This document shows, piece by piece, positions 7,767 through 16,834 of a DNA stretch of 43,730 nucleotides. The translations under genes were made by a program, and so were the position numbers. A model generated the notes under the pieces. It did no database searches, was not told the DNA's origin, and was given only the letters and a program-made list of their open reading frames with translations. This DNA comes from Bacteroidia bacterium (GTDB lineage: Bacteria; Bacteroidota; Bacteroidia; Flavobacteriales_E; Vicingaceae). The stretch covers positions 1-43,730 of the forward strand of contig JAUIMG010000022.1 in assembly GCA_030433355.1 (NCBI GenBank). Direction: 5' to 3'. Position 1 is the stretch's first letter. Each line of letters starts with the position of its first letter.

Positions 7767-9041
7767 ATGATAAATAAACTGAATTCTTTCTTTTCTAAGC
7801 GTGAAATGCTTAAAAATATGGCTGTTCTAACAGGTGGAACTGCCATAGCCCAATTAATAACTTTTGGGGGCTCTCCTATACTTTCAAGAATCTTTACTGA
7901 AGAAGAATATGGAAGTTATGGAATCTACACTTCAGTAATTAGTTATTTCTTAGTTATTGGAGCCTTGCGCCTAGAGCAAGCAATTATTCTTCCCAAAAGT
8001 GATGATGAGGCAAAATCTATCGCCAAATGGGCTATCCGTTTAAATACTTATACTTCTTCTGGAGCCTCTGTCTTAAGTGTTTTTGCAGTTTTTATTTTTG
8101 ATTTGTCTTACTATCTCTTGCTGCTGGGACCAACAGTTTTTTTCATGGGCTTAATTAATATCTACTATAATTACAGCGTAAGAATAAAGTCCTTCTCTTA
8201 TAATTCGAAAGCAAAAATTTGGATCAGTTTAATGGTTGTTTTTGTCTCGATTGTACTGGGTTACTTTAATTTTGGAGACTATGGTTTAATATTAGGAATG
8301 CTCTCCGGACAGTTAATTGGAGGAGCATATTTATATACTGTTTTAAATAAAAAACTTTATATAGAAAAAGCAATATTGAGTTGGAAAGAACTGAAGAAAA
8401 AGTATGGTCAATTTATTTTTATAAATACTCCAAACGCTCTTTTTGACCTCACAGAATCTGCAGGAATTGTTTTATTATTGGGAGTGTTTTTTGATAAATC
8501 CAATGTTGGAGCATATTTCTTTGCTTTTAGAATTTTAAAGCTTCCATTAGGATTAATTGGAACTTCTATATTCCAAGTTTTCTACAAAGAAGCATCAGAG
8601 CTTTATGGGAAAAGAGAGTCCATCTTTCCATTATTTAAAAAGTTAACTTTCAAGCTAGGATTATACTCTTTCCCAATATTTCTTGGTTTATTTTATTTTA
8701 GTGAAGATTTATTTGCCATCGTATTCGGAAAAGAATGGACAGAAGCCGGCCGCTTTGCAGGCTATTTTGCTCCTTGGTTTTGGTTAAATTTTATAGCTAG
8801 TACAATTTCTTGTATACCCATTATTGTAAACAAGCAAAATCTGGCGTTTATGGTATCTATTTTCAATACTGTAATAAGACTGCTCATTATCTTAATAACA
8901 GGCTTTTATTATTCTTTTGAAGTTTTAATAATTACTTTGGCTATTGTGCAGCCTATTATTATGACGATGAATAATTTTTGGTATTACTATTTAGCTAAGA
9001 ATTTTGGGCAACCTAAAGAGGAATCAACTTATTTAACTTAA
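7767..9041 (+). CDS. Wzx-type oligosaccharide flippase
   Basis: This membrane protein has 424 residues from the ATG at 7767 and about 12 predicted helices. It fits the polysaccharide-biosynthesis/MATE-like flippase family that moves undecaprenyl-diphosphate-linked oligosaccharide from the cytoplasmic to the periplasmic face. The family's typical opening appears as an amphipathic start, then NMAVLTGGTAIAQLITFGGSPILSRIFT, written here in part, followed by EEEYGSYG. The open frame extends upstream to 7665, but those residues do not resemble the family and precede the promoter element at 7744-7751, so 7767 was chosen. It is the first gene of the plus-strand polysaccharide arm. A second, unrelated-looking flippase is encoded at 35682-37166. 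Confidence 0.85.
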   Translation: MINKLNSFFSKREMLKNMAVLTGGTAIAQLITFGGSPILSRIFTEEEYGSYGIYTSVISYFLVIGALRLEQAIILPKSDDEAKSIAKWAIRLNTYTSSGASVLSVFAVFIFDLSYYLLLLGPTVFFMGLINIYYNYSVRIKSFSYNSKAKIWISLMVVFVSIVLGYFNFGDYGLILGMLSGQLIGGAYLYTVLNKKLYIEKAILSWKELKKKYGQFIFINTPNALFDLTESAGIVLLLGVFFDKSNVGAYFFAFRILKLPLGLIGTSIFQVFYKEASELYGKRESIFPLFKKLTFKLGLYSFPIFLGLFYFSEDLFAIVFGKEWTEAGRFAGYFAPWFWLNFIASTISCIPIIVNKQNLAFMVSIFNTVIRLLIILITGFYYSFEVLIITLAIVQPIIMTMNNFWYYYLAKNFGQPKEESTYLT

Positions 9042-9057
9042 GATTTCAGAAAAAGAA

Positions 9058-9960
9058 GTGAGAAAGAAATTAGTTTTAATCATAGGGCTACCATTATTTG
9101 CTAAGCGATTAGCGAAAGAATTACAGCAATTTGATAGAGGTAACTCTTATCTCTCTTTAGATACTTACTACAATTTAGGGGATAAGCTAAAATTCCTGTT
9201 CTACATTTTTAAAGCAGATGTTGTTTATTCCATCAATGGGACATTAAATAAATCCTTAGCACTAGATCTCGCTTTTAAACTAAAAAAGCGAGTAGTTATG
9301 CATTGGGTAGGTTCTGATGTAAGCAATGCTATTGAGCAATATCAAAAAGGGAATTATTTAGAGCATTACCTTAAAGCAGAACATTTAACAGATGCCTCAT
9401 GGCTTAGCGAAGAATTAAGTGAAATAGGGATAAAAGCAAAAGTTCAATACATTTCTGCTTACGCTAAGCAAGAAAGGGTAGAGGATTTTTCAACAGAATT
9501 TGCCGTTTTAGTCTATATTCCTGAGAACCGAGCAAAATTTTATGGAGTAGAGACAATTTTAGAATTAGCAGCAAAGTTTCCTTCCGTTAAATTCTTATTG
9601 GTAGGATCAAATAAACCAAAATCACATTCATTAGAGAATATAAGCTACCTGGGTTGGGTAGATAATATTTCTGAATACATCAAAAAATCTGTAGTTGCAA
9701 TTCGATTTATAGAGCACGATGGCTTAAGTCAGTTTGTACTTGAAGCTCTTTCCAAAGGAAGATATGTGCTTTATAATTATCAATTAAGAGGAACTACTTA
9801 CACTCCTACTTTTGATAGCTTATGCGAGGCTTTGAGTAAATTAGAAATAGCGTTTGAGGGAAAAAAGTTAGAGTTAAATTTTAAGGGATTAATTGCCATA
9901 GAAAAGGATTTTAACCAGCTTAAAGTAATCGGGGGTTTATCAGAATTTCTAACAAAATGA
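9058..9960 (+). CDS. Glycosyltransferase, GT4-like (short)
   Basis: At 300 residues this is shorter than a usual GT-B enzyme (about 360-400). The N-terminal half has a Rossmann-like start (KKLVLIIGLPLFAKRL) and the motif VVMHWVGSDV near residue 80. The C-terminal half has YLGWVDNISEYIKKS, then EHDGLSQFVLEAL near 220-232, the region that binds the sugar nucleotide in family 4 enzymes. A cytoplasmic glycosyltransferase building the lipid-linked repeat unit is likely; donor and acceptor are unknown. The start codon is GTG (9058-9060), preceded by an A-rich AAAAGAA; no in-frame ATG gives a complete domain. The stop overlaps the next start as ATGA at 9957-9960, indicating translational coupling. 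Confidence 0.72.
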   Translation: MRKKLVLIIGLPLFAKRLAKELQQFDRGNSYLSLDTYYNLGDKLKFLFYIFKADVVYSINGTLNKSLALDLAFKLKKRVVMHWVGSDVSNAIEQYQKGNYLEHYLKAEHLTDASWLSEELSEIGIKAKVQYISAYAKQERVEDFSTEFAVLVYIPENRAKFYGVETILELAAKFPSVKFLLVGSNKPKSHSLENISYLGWVDNISEYIKKSVVAIRFIEHDGLSQFVLEALSKGRYVLYNYQLRGTTYTPTFDSLCEALSKLEIAFEGKKLELNFKGLIAIEKDFNQLKVIGGLSEFLTK

Positions 9961-11060
9961 AAGTATTATTTATATCTTATTATTTTGAACCGGAGCCTAT
10001 AGTTGGAGCTAAAAGGGTAAGCTATTGGGCCAAACATTTTAAAAAATATTCTCCCCAAAGTGAAGTGTATCTAATTACTTCAACAGAATCGGTAGACAAT
10101 AGTTATTTAGATGAATACTTTTGTGTTAAATCCACTGCTAAACCAATTTTAAGCCATCTTATTAAAGATGAAGGGCTAAAGTGGGAGGCCGATATAAAGA
10201 ATAGATTAATTAAAGAAAAGATAAGTCCAACGCATGTTGTAATTAGTGGAAGCCCATTCATGCAATTCGGCTTAGTGCCTTTTTTAAAGGAGATGTATTC
10301 AGCTAAGGTTATTCTAGATTATAGAGATCCATTTGCTACCAATCCTAGATTTGAGAATAGTATTGTTAAAGTTTTGATTAAAAGGTTTTTTGAGAAAAGG
10401 TTTAATAAGAATGCAGATAGTATAATTTCTGTGAATCAATATTGTTTGGAATTACTGCATGGGTACAAGTCATTCCCCACTAAGTTCTCAGTAATCCCTA
10501 ATGGTTATGACGATTCATCTCTCCCTCAATTAGATTCTAAAAAAGAAAAGAAGGATTCCTTTAACTTTATTTATGCAGGCACATTTTATGAAGATAGAAG
10601 TCCTGAAATATTTTTAAGTACAATTGAAAATCTTAAAAATATAAAACTAGTTCACTTGGGTAAACCTTCCTCTTATTTAGAAAACTCTAAGTCGGTTATT
10701 TATGAAGGAATGAAACCATATCCTAAGATGCTGGAGCTGATTAGTAAGCAAGATGCTGGTTTAATTATAACAAGTGGAGAACCTTTTGAATCAACAACAA
10801 AGATATATGACTACATAGCCATGAAGATTCCAATTTTTGTTGTTACATCAGGAGAAGTTGACACTGGGGCAATTGCAGATGATTTGAAGGGTTATCCATC
10901 TGTATGGGCAAAAAATAACGAGCAAGATATTTTGGATGGAATTCAAAAACTCCAAAGTCTTAAAGCGGATCAAGTAGACATAGAAAAATTTTCTAGAAGA
11001 GCAGGTTTAAAGAAATTAATAAGCCTGCTTGAAGAAAATGAAAATCAACATTTGAATTAA
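9957..11060 (+). CDS. Glycosyltransferase, GT4-like
   Basis: The 367-residue protein has the GT-B layout. The N-terminal domain begins MKVLFISYYFEPEPIVGAKR, and LDYRDPFATNP follows near 120-130. The hinge reads SVIPNGYDD near 178-186, and the C-terminal nucleotide-sugar domain includes FNFIYAGTFYEDRSPE and a TTKIYDYIAMKIPIF segment that aligns with the usual K-x-x-E/D-Y helix. It probably adds one sugar to the lipid-linked repeat on the cytoplasmic side. The start ATG overlaps the preceding stop (ATGA). The stop TAA is followed after one base by the TTG start of the next gene. The specific sugar cannot be inferred. Confidence 0.82.
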   Translation: MKVLFISYYFEPEPIVGAKRVSYWAKHFKKYSPQSEVYLITSTESVDNSYLDEYFCVKSTAKPILSHLIKDEGLKWEADIKNRLIKEKISPTHVVISGSPFMQFGLVPFLKEMYSAKVILDYRDPFATNPRFENSIVKVLIKRFFEKRFNKNADSIISVNQYCLELLHGYKSFPTKFSVIPNGYDDSSLPQLDSKKEKKDSFNFIYAGTFYEDRSPEIFLSTIENLKNIKLVHLGKPSSYLENSKSVIYEGMKPYPKMLELISKQDAGLIITSGEPFESTTKIYDYIAMKIPIFVVTSGEVDTGAIADDLKGYPSVWAKNNEQDILDGIQKLQSLKADQVDIEKFSRRAGLKKLISLLEENENQHLN

Positions 11061-11061
11061 G

Positions 11062-12165
11062 TTGAAAGTTTTTATTCTGGCAGACGGGAATTCAGCACAC
11101 ACAAAAAAATGGGTGCTATCATTACTTGAAGAAGGAGTAGATATTTTTCTTTTTAGCCTAGGAACTATTAGCGAAGAATTGATACATGAATCTGCAGATA
11201 AAGCTTTTGATTTTTATAGCCCCAGTGTAGAGGTATCATCCCAACAATCGTTACTGAAAAAACTGAGGTATTTAAAACTGATTCCATCTCTTAAAAAGAA
11301 AATAAAAGAATTTAGTCCAGATCTGGTTCATGCACACTATGCTAGCAGCTATGGTTTATTGGCTCTTTTAGCTGGCTTTAAACCATATGTAGTCTCCATT
11401 TGGGGAAGTGATGTAATGGTTTTTCCAAAGAAGAATAAGATTGCAAAATCAACCATTATTAAGGTGCTAAAGAATGCAAAACAGTTATATGTAACCAGTA
11501 AATATTTGGCTGAAATATGCGCTTCAGAATTACAATTTAAAAATACCATTCAAATTCCTTTTGGAATAGATACTTCGGTTTTTAAACCAGAAACTATACC
11601 TACTAAAACAGAAGGAATAAAGTTTGTGATTGCCAAATCGCTTACGGAGACTTATGGTATTGATATAGCAATTAAAGCTTTTGTAGCTATTAAAATGAAG
11701 TATCCTGAAGAGAGTATTTCGCTTACGATATTGGGAGATGGGCCTAAAAGGAAAGATTATGAAGAATTAGCTGAGAAAGAATTAGATAAATCCATTTTCT
11801 TTAAAGGGAAGGTTGCTCATGAAGATATAGTGAACTATTTAAATCAATCTCAAGTATTGATTAATTGTTCAAGAAATGAGAGTTTTGGTGTAAGTGTATT
11901 GGAAGCTTCTTCTTGTGCTTTAGCTGTAATTGTTTCAAATAGAGGAGGCTTAGAGGAAACTGTTCAGCATCAAAAAACAGGAATTATATTAAACAAGTTG
12001 ACTGTTGATGATTGCCAAAAGGCCATGGAGTTTTACATCAAAAATACAGCTCAAATAAAATTACACGGAGATGCAGGAAGAAAGTTTGTTCAGAAAAATT
12101 ATGAGCAATCGCAACAAGTACAGAAGCAAATAAATGAATACAAGGTAATATTGAATAAAGAATAA
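11062..12165 (+). CDS. Glycosyltransferase family 4
   Basis: The 367-residue GT-B enzyme begins KVFILADGNSAHTKKW, an N-terminal signature I associate with polysaccharide GT4 enzymes. It then shows VHAHYASSYGLLALL and VSIWGSDV near residues 90-120. The hinge IQIPFGIDTSVFKP is followed by ILGDGP and the donor-binding EX7E motif, with Glu at 273 and 281 (ESFGVSVLE), then a GGLEETV loop. The start is TTG at 11062, one base after the previous stop. The next in-frame Met is about 115 residues in, inside the fold, so TTG is the only sensible start. It acts in the cytoplasm on the lipid-linked oligosaccharide; its sugar specificity is unknown. Confidence 0.88.
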   Translation: MKVFILADGNSAHTKKWVLSLLEEGVDIFLFSLGTISEELIHESADKAFDFYSPSVEVSSQQSLLKKLRYLKLIPSLKKKIKEFSPDLVHAHYASSYGLLALLAGFKPYVVSIWGSDVMVFPKKNKIAKSTIIKVLKNAKQLYVTSKYLAEICASELQFKNTIQIPFGIDTSVFKPETIPTKTEGIKFVIAKSLTETYGIDIAIKAFVAIKMKYPEESISLTILGDGPKRKDYEELAEKELDKSIFFKGKVAHEDIVNYLNQSQVLINCSRNESFGVSVLEASSCALAVIVSNRGGLEETVQHQKTGIILNKLTVDDCQKAMEFYIKNTAQIKLHGDAGRKFVQKNYEQSQQVQKQINEYKVILNKE

Positions 12166-12171
12166 GACGAA

Positions 12172-13401
12172 TTGAAATTATTAATTCACACCCAATATTT
12201 TCCACCTGAAGTAGGCGCTCCCCAAAATCGTTTGTATGAGCTGGCCTTGCGTTTGCAAAAGTTAGGTGTTGAGGTAACAGTTTTAACTGCCATGCCTAAT
12301 TATCCTAACATGGAGATTCATAAGGAGTATAAAGGCAAGAAGTACATTTTTGAAAATATGGATGGTCTAGAGGTTCATCGCTCGTCTATTTACGTATCAA
12401 AATCGAAGTCAATTGTTAAACGATTATTGAATTACTTTTCCTTTGTCTGGTCGAGCTACTGGATTGGTAAATCGAAATTGGGACAAAATTTCGACTTTAT
12501 TCTTTGCGAATCTCCACCTTTATTTTTAGGAATATCTTCCTATCTGCTAGCTAAAAATAAAAAGGCAAAATTTATTTTTAATGTTTCTGATTTATGGCCT
12601 GAAAGTGCTGAAAAACTTGGCTTGGTAACGAATAAGTTTTTCTTACAATTAGCGACTTACCTAGAAGAGTATCTCTATAAAAAATCTACATTAATAACAG
12701 GTCAAACGCAAGGAATAGTAGAGAATATCTCCACTAGATTTCCTAAAAAGGATGTTTATTGGCTGCCAAACGGAGTGGATTTAGCCTACTTCAAAACAGA
12801 TACCATAGAAGAAAATATCTGGAGAGAAGAAAATGGGTTTAGAAAAGAGGATAAGCTATTTCTCTATGCCGGCATTATTGGTCACGCTCAAGGTTTAGAA
12901 ACGCTTATAAATGCCGCAGAGAGTTTAAAGAGTAAAACAGACTTAAAAATAGTATTAGTAGGAGCAGGTCCTTGTCTTAAGGATTTAAAAGAATTGGCAC
13001 AGTTAAAGAAATTAAGCAACGTTATTTTTTTAGAAATGGTTTCTAAAAAAGAAATGCCAACTATTTTAAAATCGGTTGATGCCGCAATTATTCCATTAAA
13101 GAAATTAGACCTTTTTAAAGGTGCTATTCCCTCTAAGATTTTTGAAACATTAGCCATGGAAGTTCCTATACTTTTGGGTGTTGAAGGAGAGGCAAAACAA
13201 CTTTTTATTGAAGATGCTAAAGCGGGGCTCTTTTTTGAACCTGAAAACGCTTTAGAGTTAAGTGAACAGATAGAGAAAATTCTTTCAGACCCTAGTAAGA
13301 TGATAGAAATGGGTAGAAATGGTAGGATTTATGTAATGAATAACTTTAATCGTGATACCTTAGCCAAAGAATTTTACAATAAACTCAGTTTTATTAGATG
13401 A
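12172..13401 (+). CDS. Glycosyltransferase family 4, WbuB/WcaI-like
   Basis: The 409-residue GT-B protein opens with HTQYFPPEVGAPQNR and has a TAMPNYP motif near 40-46, FNVSDLWPES near 139-148 and a hinge WLPNGVDLAYF. Those features match the WbuB/WcaI group, some of which transfer N-acetyl-fucosamine or fucose. The C-terminal donor site includes AGIIGHAQGLETLI, then AIPSKIFETLAMEVP, where the Glu of the K-x-F-E helix is kept. The start is TTG at 12172; an in-frame stop lies six bases upstream and the next Met is about 40 residues in. Its stop overlaps the wecB start (ATGA). Adjacency to a WecB-type epimerase suggests an N-acetyl-hexosamine donor, but this is inference. Confidence 0.87.
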   Translation: MKLLIHTQYFPPEVGAPQNRLYELALRLQKLGVEVTVLTAMPNYPNMEIHKEYKGKKYIFENMDGLEVHRSSIYVSKSKSIVKRLLNYFSFVWSSYWIGKSKLGQNFDFILCESPPLFLGISSYLLAKNKKAKFIFNVSDLWPESAEKLGLVTNKFFLQLATYLEEYLYKKSTLITGQTQGIVENISTRFPKKDVYWLPNGVDLAYFKTDTIEENIWREENGFRKEDKLFLYAGIIGHAQGLETLINAAESLKSKTDLKIVLVGAGPCLKDLKELAQLKKLSNVIFLEMVSKKEMPTILKSVDAAIIPLKKLDLFKGAIPSKIFETLAMEVPILLGVEGEAKQLFIEDAKAGLFFEPENALELSEQIEKILSDPSKMIEMGRNGRIYVMNNFNRDTLAKEFYNKLSFIR

Positions 13402-14456
13402 AAGTAATTACAATCGTTGGAGCAAGACCACAATTTGTGAAAGCAGCTGTTGTTAGTAGAGCCTTCCAAGCTCTTGGTGTTGAAGAAAAAATCATTCATA
13501 CAGGACAACATTTTGATGCAAATATGTCGGAGGTTTTTTTTGAGGAGATGAAAATCCCTAAGCCTAAGTATAATTTGGATGTGCATAGTTTAAGCCATGG
13601 TGCTTTAACTGGGAGAATGTTGGAAAAGATAGAAGAACTAATTCTTGTAGAAAAGCCAAATGTAGTATTGGTTTATGGAGATACAGATAGCACTTTAGCA
13701 GGAGCTTTGGCTGCTAAAAAGCTTCATGTTCCACTAGCTCATGTAGAGGCTGGATTGAGAAGTTACAATATGGAGATGCCAGAGGAGGTAAATAGAATTC
13801 TTACAGATAGAATATCTTCTATTTTGTTTACTCCAACAACACAGGCAGAAGAGAATTTAAAAAAAGAAGGCTATAATAATTTTGATATTATTTCAGAATG
13901 TGTTGGCGACGTTATGTTAGACGCTGCCATGTTTTATGCTTCACAAATAGAAGATGCAGAGGTAGAAGAAGAGTACTATTTATGCACTTTACATAGAGCG
14001 GAGAATACGAATGATTTACTTAGGTTGAAAGAGCTTGTAGATGGCTTGAACGAAATTCATAAAAAGACAAAAGTAATTTTGCCTCTGCATCCAAGGACTG
14101 CTGCAGTTTTAGAGAAAAACAGTTTAGATTTAAAAGTAGAATGTATAGGTCCTCAAAGTTATTTAGGAATGATAAGCCTTTTGAAGAATTGTAAAGGAGT
14201 TATTACCGATAGTGGAGGTTTACAAAAAGAAGCGTTCTTTTTTCACAAACCTTGCATTACCATGCGAGATCAAACGGAGTGGGTAGAATTAATTGAAAAT
14301 AACTACAATGTTTTGGTAGGTGCCAATAAAGAAAAACTGATTGAGGCGGTGGAGAACATAAAAAAGATGAATCAGGATTTTAGCAAAGAATTATACGGAG
14401 ACGGAGAAGCAGGAATGAAGATTGCGAAGTCACTAATAAAAAGGTATTCATCATAA
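13398..14456 (+). CDS. wecB: UDP-N-acetylglucosamine 2-epimerase (non-hydrolysing)
   Basis: WecB interconverts UDP-GlcNAc and UDP-ManNAc in the cytoplasm. The 352-residue protein has the N-terminal GARPQFVK at residues 8-15, YGDTDSTLAGALAA near 96-109, then HVEAGLRS, MPEEVNRILTDR, and LHRAENT in the C-terminal domain, followed by SDSGGLQKEA-type residues (written here as ITDSGGLQKEA). All are conserved in the family. The start overlaps the preceding stop by four bases. No UDP-ManNAc dehydrogenase (WecC) gene is in this window, so the product may be used as ManNAc, or may be a related 2-epimerised sugar such as an FnlC-type product; family membership alone does not decide this. Confidence 0.9.
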   Translation: MKVITIVGARPQFVKAAVVSRAFQALGVEEKIIHTGQHFDANMSEVFFEEMKIPKPKYNLDVHSLSHGALTGRMLEKIEELILVEKPNVVLVYGDTDSTLAGALAAKKLHVPLAHVEAGLRSYNMEMPEEVNRILTDRISSILFTPTTQAEENLKKEGYNNFDIISECVGDVMLDAAMFYASQIEDAEVEEEYYLCTLHRAENTNDLLRLKELVDGLNEIHKKTKVILPLHPRTAAVLEKNSLDLKVECIGPQSYLGMISLLKNCKGVITDSGGLQKEAFFFHKPCITMRDQTEWVELIENNYNVLVGANKEKLIEAVENIKKMNQDFSKELYGDGEAGMKIAKSLIKRYSS

Positions 14457-14469
14457 CTATCAATTTAAA

Positions 14470-15036
14470 ATGAGTCTACTACATAGAATAGCATACCTTT
14501 TCTGGAAATCATTCCGACCTGTGATGGTTTCTGGCTTTAAATCAAAACGTGGAGAATTATTGGCAAAGACAAGGGTAAGTAATACTACGTATATTGGGAA
14601 CAAAGAGAATTTAGATTTGGAGAACAACATTTATATAGGACATTACAACCATATTGATGCTTCTAATGGGGTAAAAATTGGAGAAGGATGCCAGCTTACA
14701 AATTACATCAGTGTCTTAACGCATTCTAGTCATATTGCTATTAGACTCTACGGAGAAAAGTATACCCAAGAAAAAGAACCAATAGCCTACAATAGGGGAA
14801 GTGTAGAGTTAGGAAAGTACTGTTTTGTTGGACCTCACTCTGTTATTATGCCAAATACTAAAATAGGAAAGGGTTCTTTAATTAGCGCATATAGCTATGT
14901 TAAAGGAGATTTTGAAGATTTCTCGATAATTGCAGGTAATCCTGCTAAAAGAATTGGAGATACCAGAGAAATGGATAGTAAATACTTAGATAATAACCCT
15001 AGACTTAAAAAGCTTTACAATGCTTGGGCAAAATAA
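14470..15036 (+). CDS. Acyltransferase of the left-handed beta-helix family (WbbJ-like)
   Basis: The 188-residue protein carries hexapeptide repeats in its middle (for example NTTYIGNKENLDLENNIYIG and HYNHIDASNGVKIGEGC) and the typical end YVKGDFEDFSIIAGNPAKRIG, shared with sugar O-acetyltransferases of the WbbJ/LacA type. It probably transfers an acetyl group from acetyl-CoA to a sugar of the repeat unit, as a trimer in the cytoplasm. It starts 13 bases after wecB with an ATG. An alternative is that it N-acylates the 4-amino sugar made by the minus-strand dehydratase and aminotransferase pair (a PglD-like role). The sequence reads more like WbbJ than PglD, as it lacks the N-terminal Rossmann part of PglD. 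Confidence 0.83.
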   Translation: MSLLHRIAYLFWKSFRPVMVSGFKSKRGELLAKTRVSNTTYIGNKENLDLENNIYIGHYNHIDASNGVKIGEGCQLTNYISVLTHSSHIAIRLYGEKYTQEKEPIAYNRGSVELGKYCFVGPHSVIMPNTKIGKGSLISAYSYVKGDFEDFSIIAGNPAKRIGDTREMDSKYLDNNPRLKKLYNAWAK

Positions 15037-15045
15037 TAAATCTCC

Positions 15046-16251
15046 ATGGATAACATCTTAGAAGCAAACCTAAAAGAGATAAAGATCTCCTCCTTTTTTC
15101 TGGCTTTGTTTGCTTTTCTATTGCCATTTAACTTTCTACTTTCTTTAGCTATACTTTTAGCAATTCTATCCTCTTTTATTTTTATTCCATTTCACCTCAT
15201 TGTTCAGAATATTAAGGAGAATAAACTGCTTTTGTTATTTTCTGCCTCTTATTTACTCTATGTTGTAGCCATGGCACACACATCTAATATAAGTTTCGGA
15301 CTAAGAGACTTAGAGTATAAACTATCTATTTTAATCCTGCCCATATTAGTGGCAATTAATGGAAAGCTAAAGCGCATAGACTTCCAATTTATTAAGCTAG
15401 CCTTTATTGTGTCTAGTATACTAGCTGCTATCGTTTCAATGGTCATAGGTTTAGTAGAAAACTCTTTTACTACTATCCCCACTTATATTGGTCTTTCAGC
15501 TCTACTGCACCCTACTTATTTCTCCATTTATTTAAACCTAGGTTTGGTAATAATTTTAGAAACAGCTAAAAAGCACAAGAGCAATCAAAAATATCTAATG
15601 ATAGGAGTGCTTGTTGTAATTTTTTATACGGTTTTTACTCTTTTACTAAACAGTAAAATAGGAATACTGATAAACCTGTTAATCCTGCTAATTTATTTTA
15701 TAAAGTGGATTAAAGGCTTGTCAAGAAAAACTGCATTTGCAGCCTTAATAGCCTTTATTTTTACCATAGCCGCTGTTTTTATGATGTCATCTAATAAAGA
15801 GTCTCGCTTCATTACCGCAACAGACTCCCTAAAGGCTAAAAATATTTCAAAGGATACCAATGAAAGCACAAAACTTCGAATTTTGGTCTGGAAAGAAGCT
15901 GTAGATATTTTTAGCAGAAATTTTTGGATAGGAGTGGGAACTGGAGACACCAAAGATGAGTTAGTTAAAAATTACGAGAGAAATGGAATTTCATACGCTT
16001 TTACAAACCGCTTAAATTGCCACAATCAATTCTTAGAATGGCTAATTACTTTTGGTTTACTAGGGACCTCCATCTTTCTATTTAGTCTCATTTATCCCTT
16101 AATTCTATCCCTTAATTCCAATAACAGTTTATATATCTGGTTTATCGTTATTATAGTAGCTGTTTTTATGGTAGAGTCTTTTTTAGAGAAAGAAGCAGGA
16201 GTGGTTTTTTTCGCCTTTTTTAATAGCTTTCTATTGATCAATCGCGATTAA
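15046..16251 (+). CDS. O-antigen ligase / polymerase-like membrane protein (Wzy/WaaL family)
   Basis: This 401-residue polytopic protein has about 10-11 helices. It has the long periplasmic loop typical of the Wzy_C family, between about residues 245 and 325, containing LRILVWKEAVDIF, WIGVGTGD and then LNCHNQFLEWLITFGLLG. The HNQFLE His and an upstream Arg are the residues usually conserved in this family. It would either polymerise repeat units or ligate the finished glycan in the periplasm; sequence alone does not separate the two. It begins nine bases after the acyltransferase gene. Its last codons overlap the convergent sugar transferase gene by 14 bases. Confidence 0.83.
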   Translation: MDNILEANLKEIKISSFFLALFAFLLPFNFLLSLAILLAILSSFIFIPFHLIVQNIKENKLLLLFSASYLLYVVAMAHTSNISFGLRDLEYKLSILILPILVAINGKLKRIDFQFIKLAFIVSSILAAIVSMVIGLVENSFTTIPTYIGLSALLHPTYFSIYLNLGLVIILETAKKHKSNQKYLMIGVLVVIFYTVFTLLLNSKIGILINLLILLIYFIKWIKGLSRKTAFAALIAFIFTIAAVFMMSSNKESRFITATDSLKAKNISKDTNESTKLRILVWKEAVDIFSRNFWIGVGTGDTKDELVKNYERNGISYAFTNRLNCHNQFLEWLITFGLLGTSIFLFSLIYPLILSLNSNNSLYIWFIVIIVAVFMVESFLEKEAGVVFFAFFNSFLLINRD

Positions 16252-16834
16252 TAATTTTTGAAATAGTTTTAAAAATTATTCTCAAGTCAAAAAGAAAGCT
16301 CTTTTTTTCAATATACTCTAAGTTAAGAGTCAACTTAGCTGGCATAATTTCTTTTATATAATAGTCCTCAGGATCTTTTGCTTTAGCTAAAAGCTCATTT
16401 TCACTAAAGTATTTTAAGGAGGCCAAATCTGTAAGTCCCGGTTTTGCTAGCAGAACTTTTCTCTGCTCTGGAGTATACAATTTTACATATTTCTCAACTT
16501 CTGGTCGTGGACCAACTACGCTCATGTCATTTAAAATAATATTTAATAGCTGAGGAATTTCATCGAGTTTATATTTTCTCAAAAAGTAGCCTACATTAGT
16601 AACTCTATTATCTTTTTCCCCAACAGTGATTAAGCCTTTTTTATCTGAACCATCTTTCATAGTTCTAAATTTTAAAAGCTTGAACGGGATTCCATTTTTT
16701 CCTATTCGGATTTGTTTATAGAAGATTCCTCCTCTTGAATCTAGTAGAATAAATAGAGAAATGATTAATAAAAACGGACTTAGTATTAGCAGTGCAATGG
16801 AAGAGGAAATTATATCAAAAAGGCGCTTAAGCAT
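16238..16834 (-). CDS. Initiating sugar-phosphate transferase (PglC-like)
   Basis: This enzyme moves a sugar-1-phosphate from a UDP-sugar to undecaprenyl phosphate, starting the lipid-linked repeat. At 198 residues it is the minimal one-helix form of the bacterial sugar transferase family (PF02397), without the extra N-terminal membrane domain of WbaP. One hydrophobic re-entrant helix spans about residues 8-32. KFRTM is at 55-59, the Asp-Glu catalytic dyad at D91-E92 and PRPE at 109-112. It follows the aminotransferase with no gap (the stop of the aminotransferase gene at 16835 abuts this ATG at 16834), and the dehydratase precedes both. That order suggests the first sugar is a 4-amino-4,6-dideoxy-hexosamine derivative. 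The gene ends in a palindrome shared with the convergent ligase gene. Confidence 0.92.
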   Translation of the reverse strand: MLKRLFDIISSSIALLILSPFLLIISLFILLDSRGGIFYKQIRIGKNGIPFKLLKFRTMKDGSDKKGLITVGEKDNRVTNVGYFLRKYKLDEIPQLLNIILNDMSVVGPRPEVEKYVKLYTPEQRKVLLAKPGLTDLASLKYFSENELLAKAKDPEDYYIKEIMPAKLTLNLEYIEKKSFLFDLRIIFKTISKIINRD

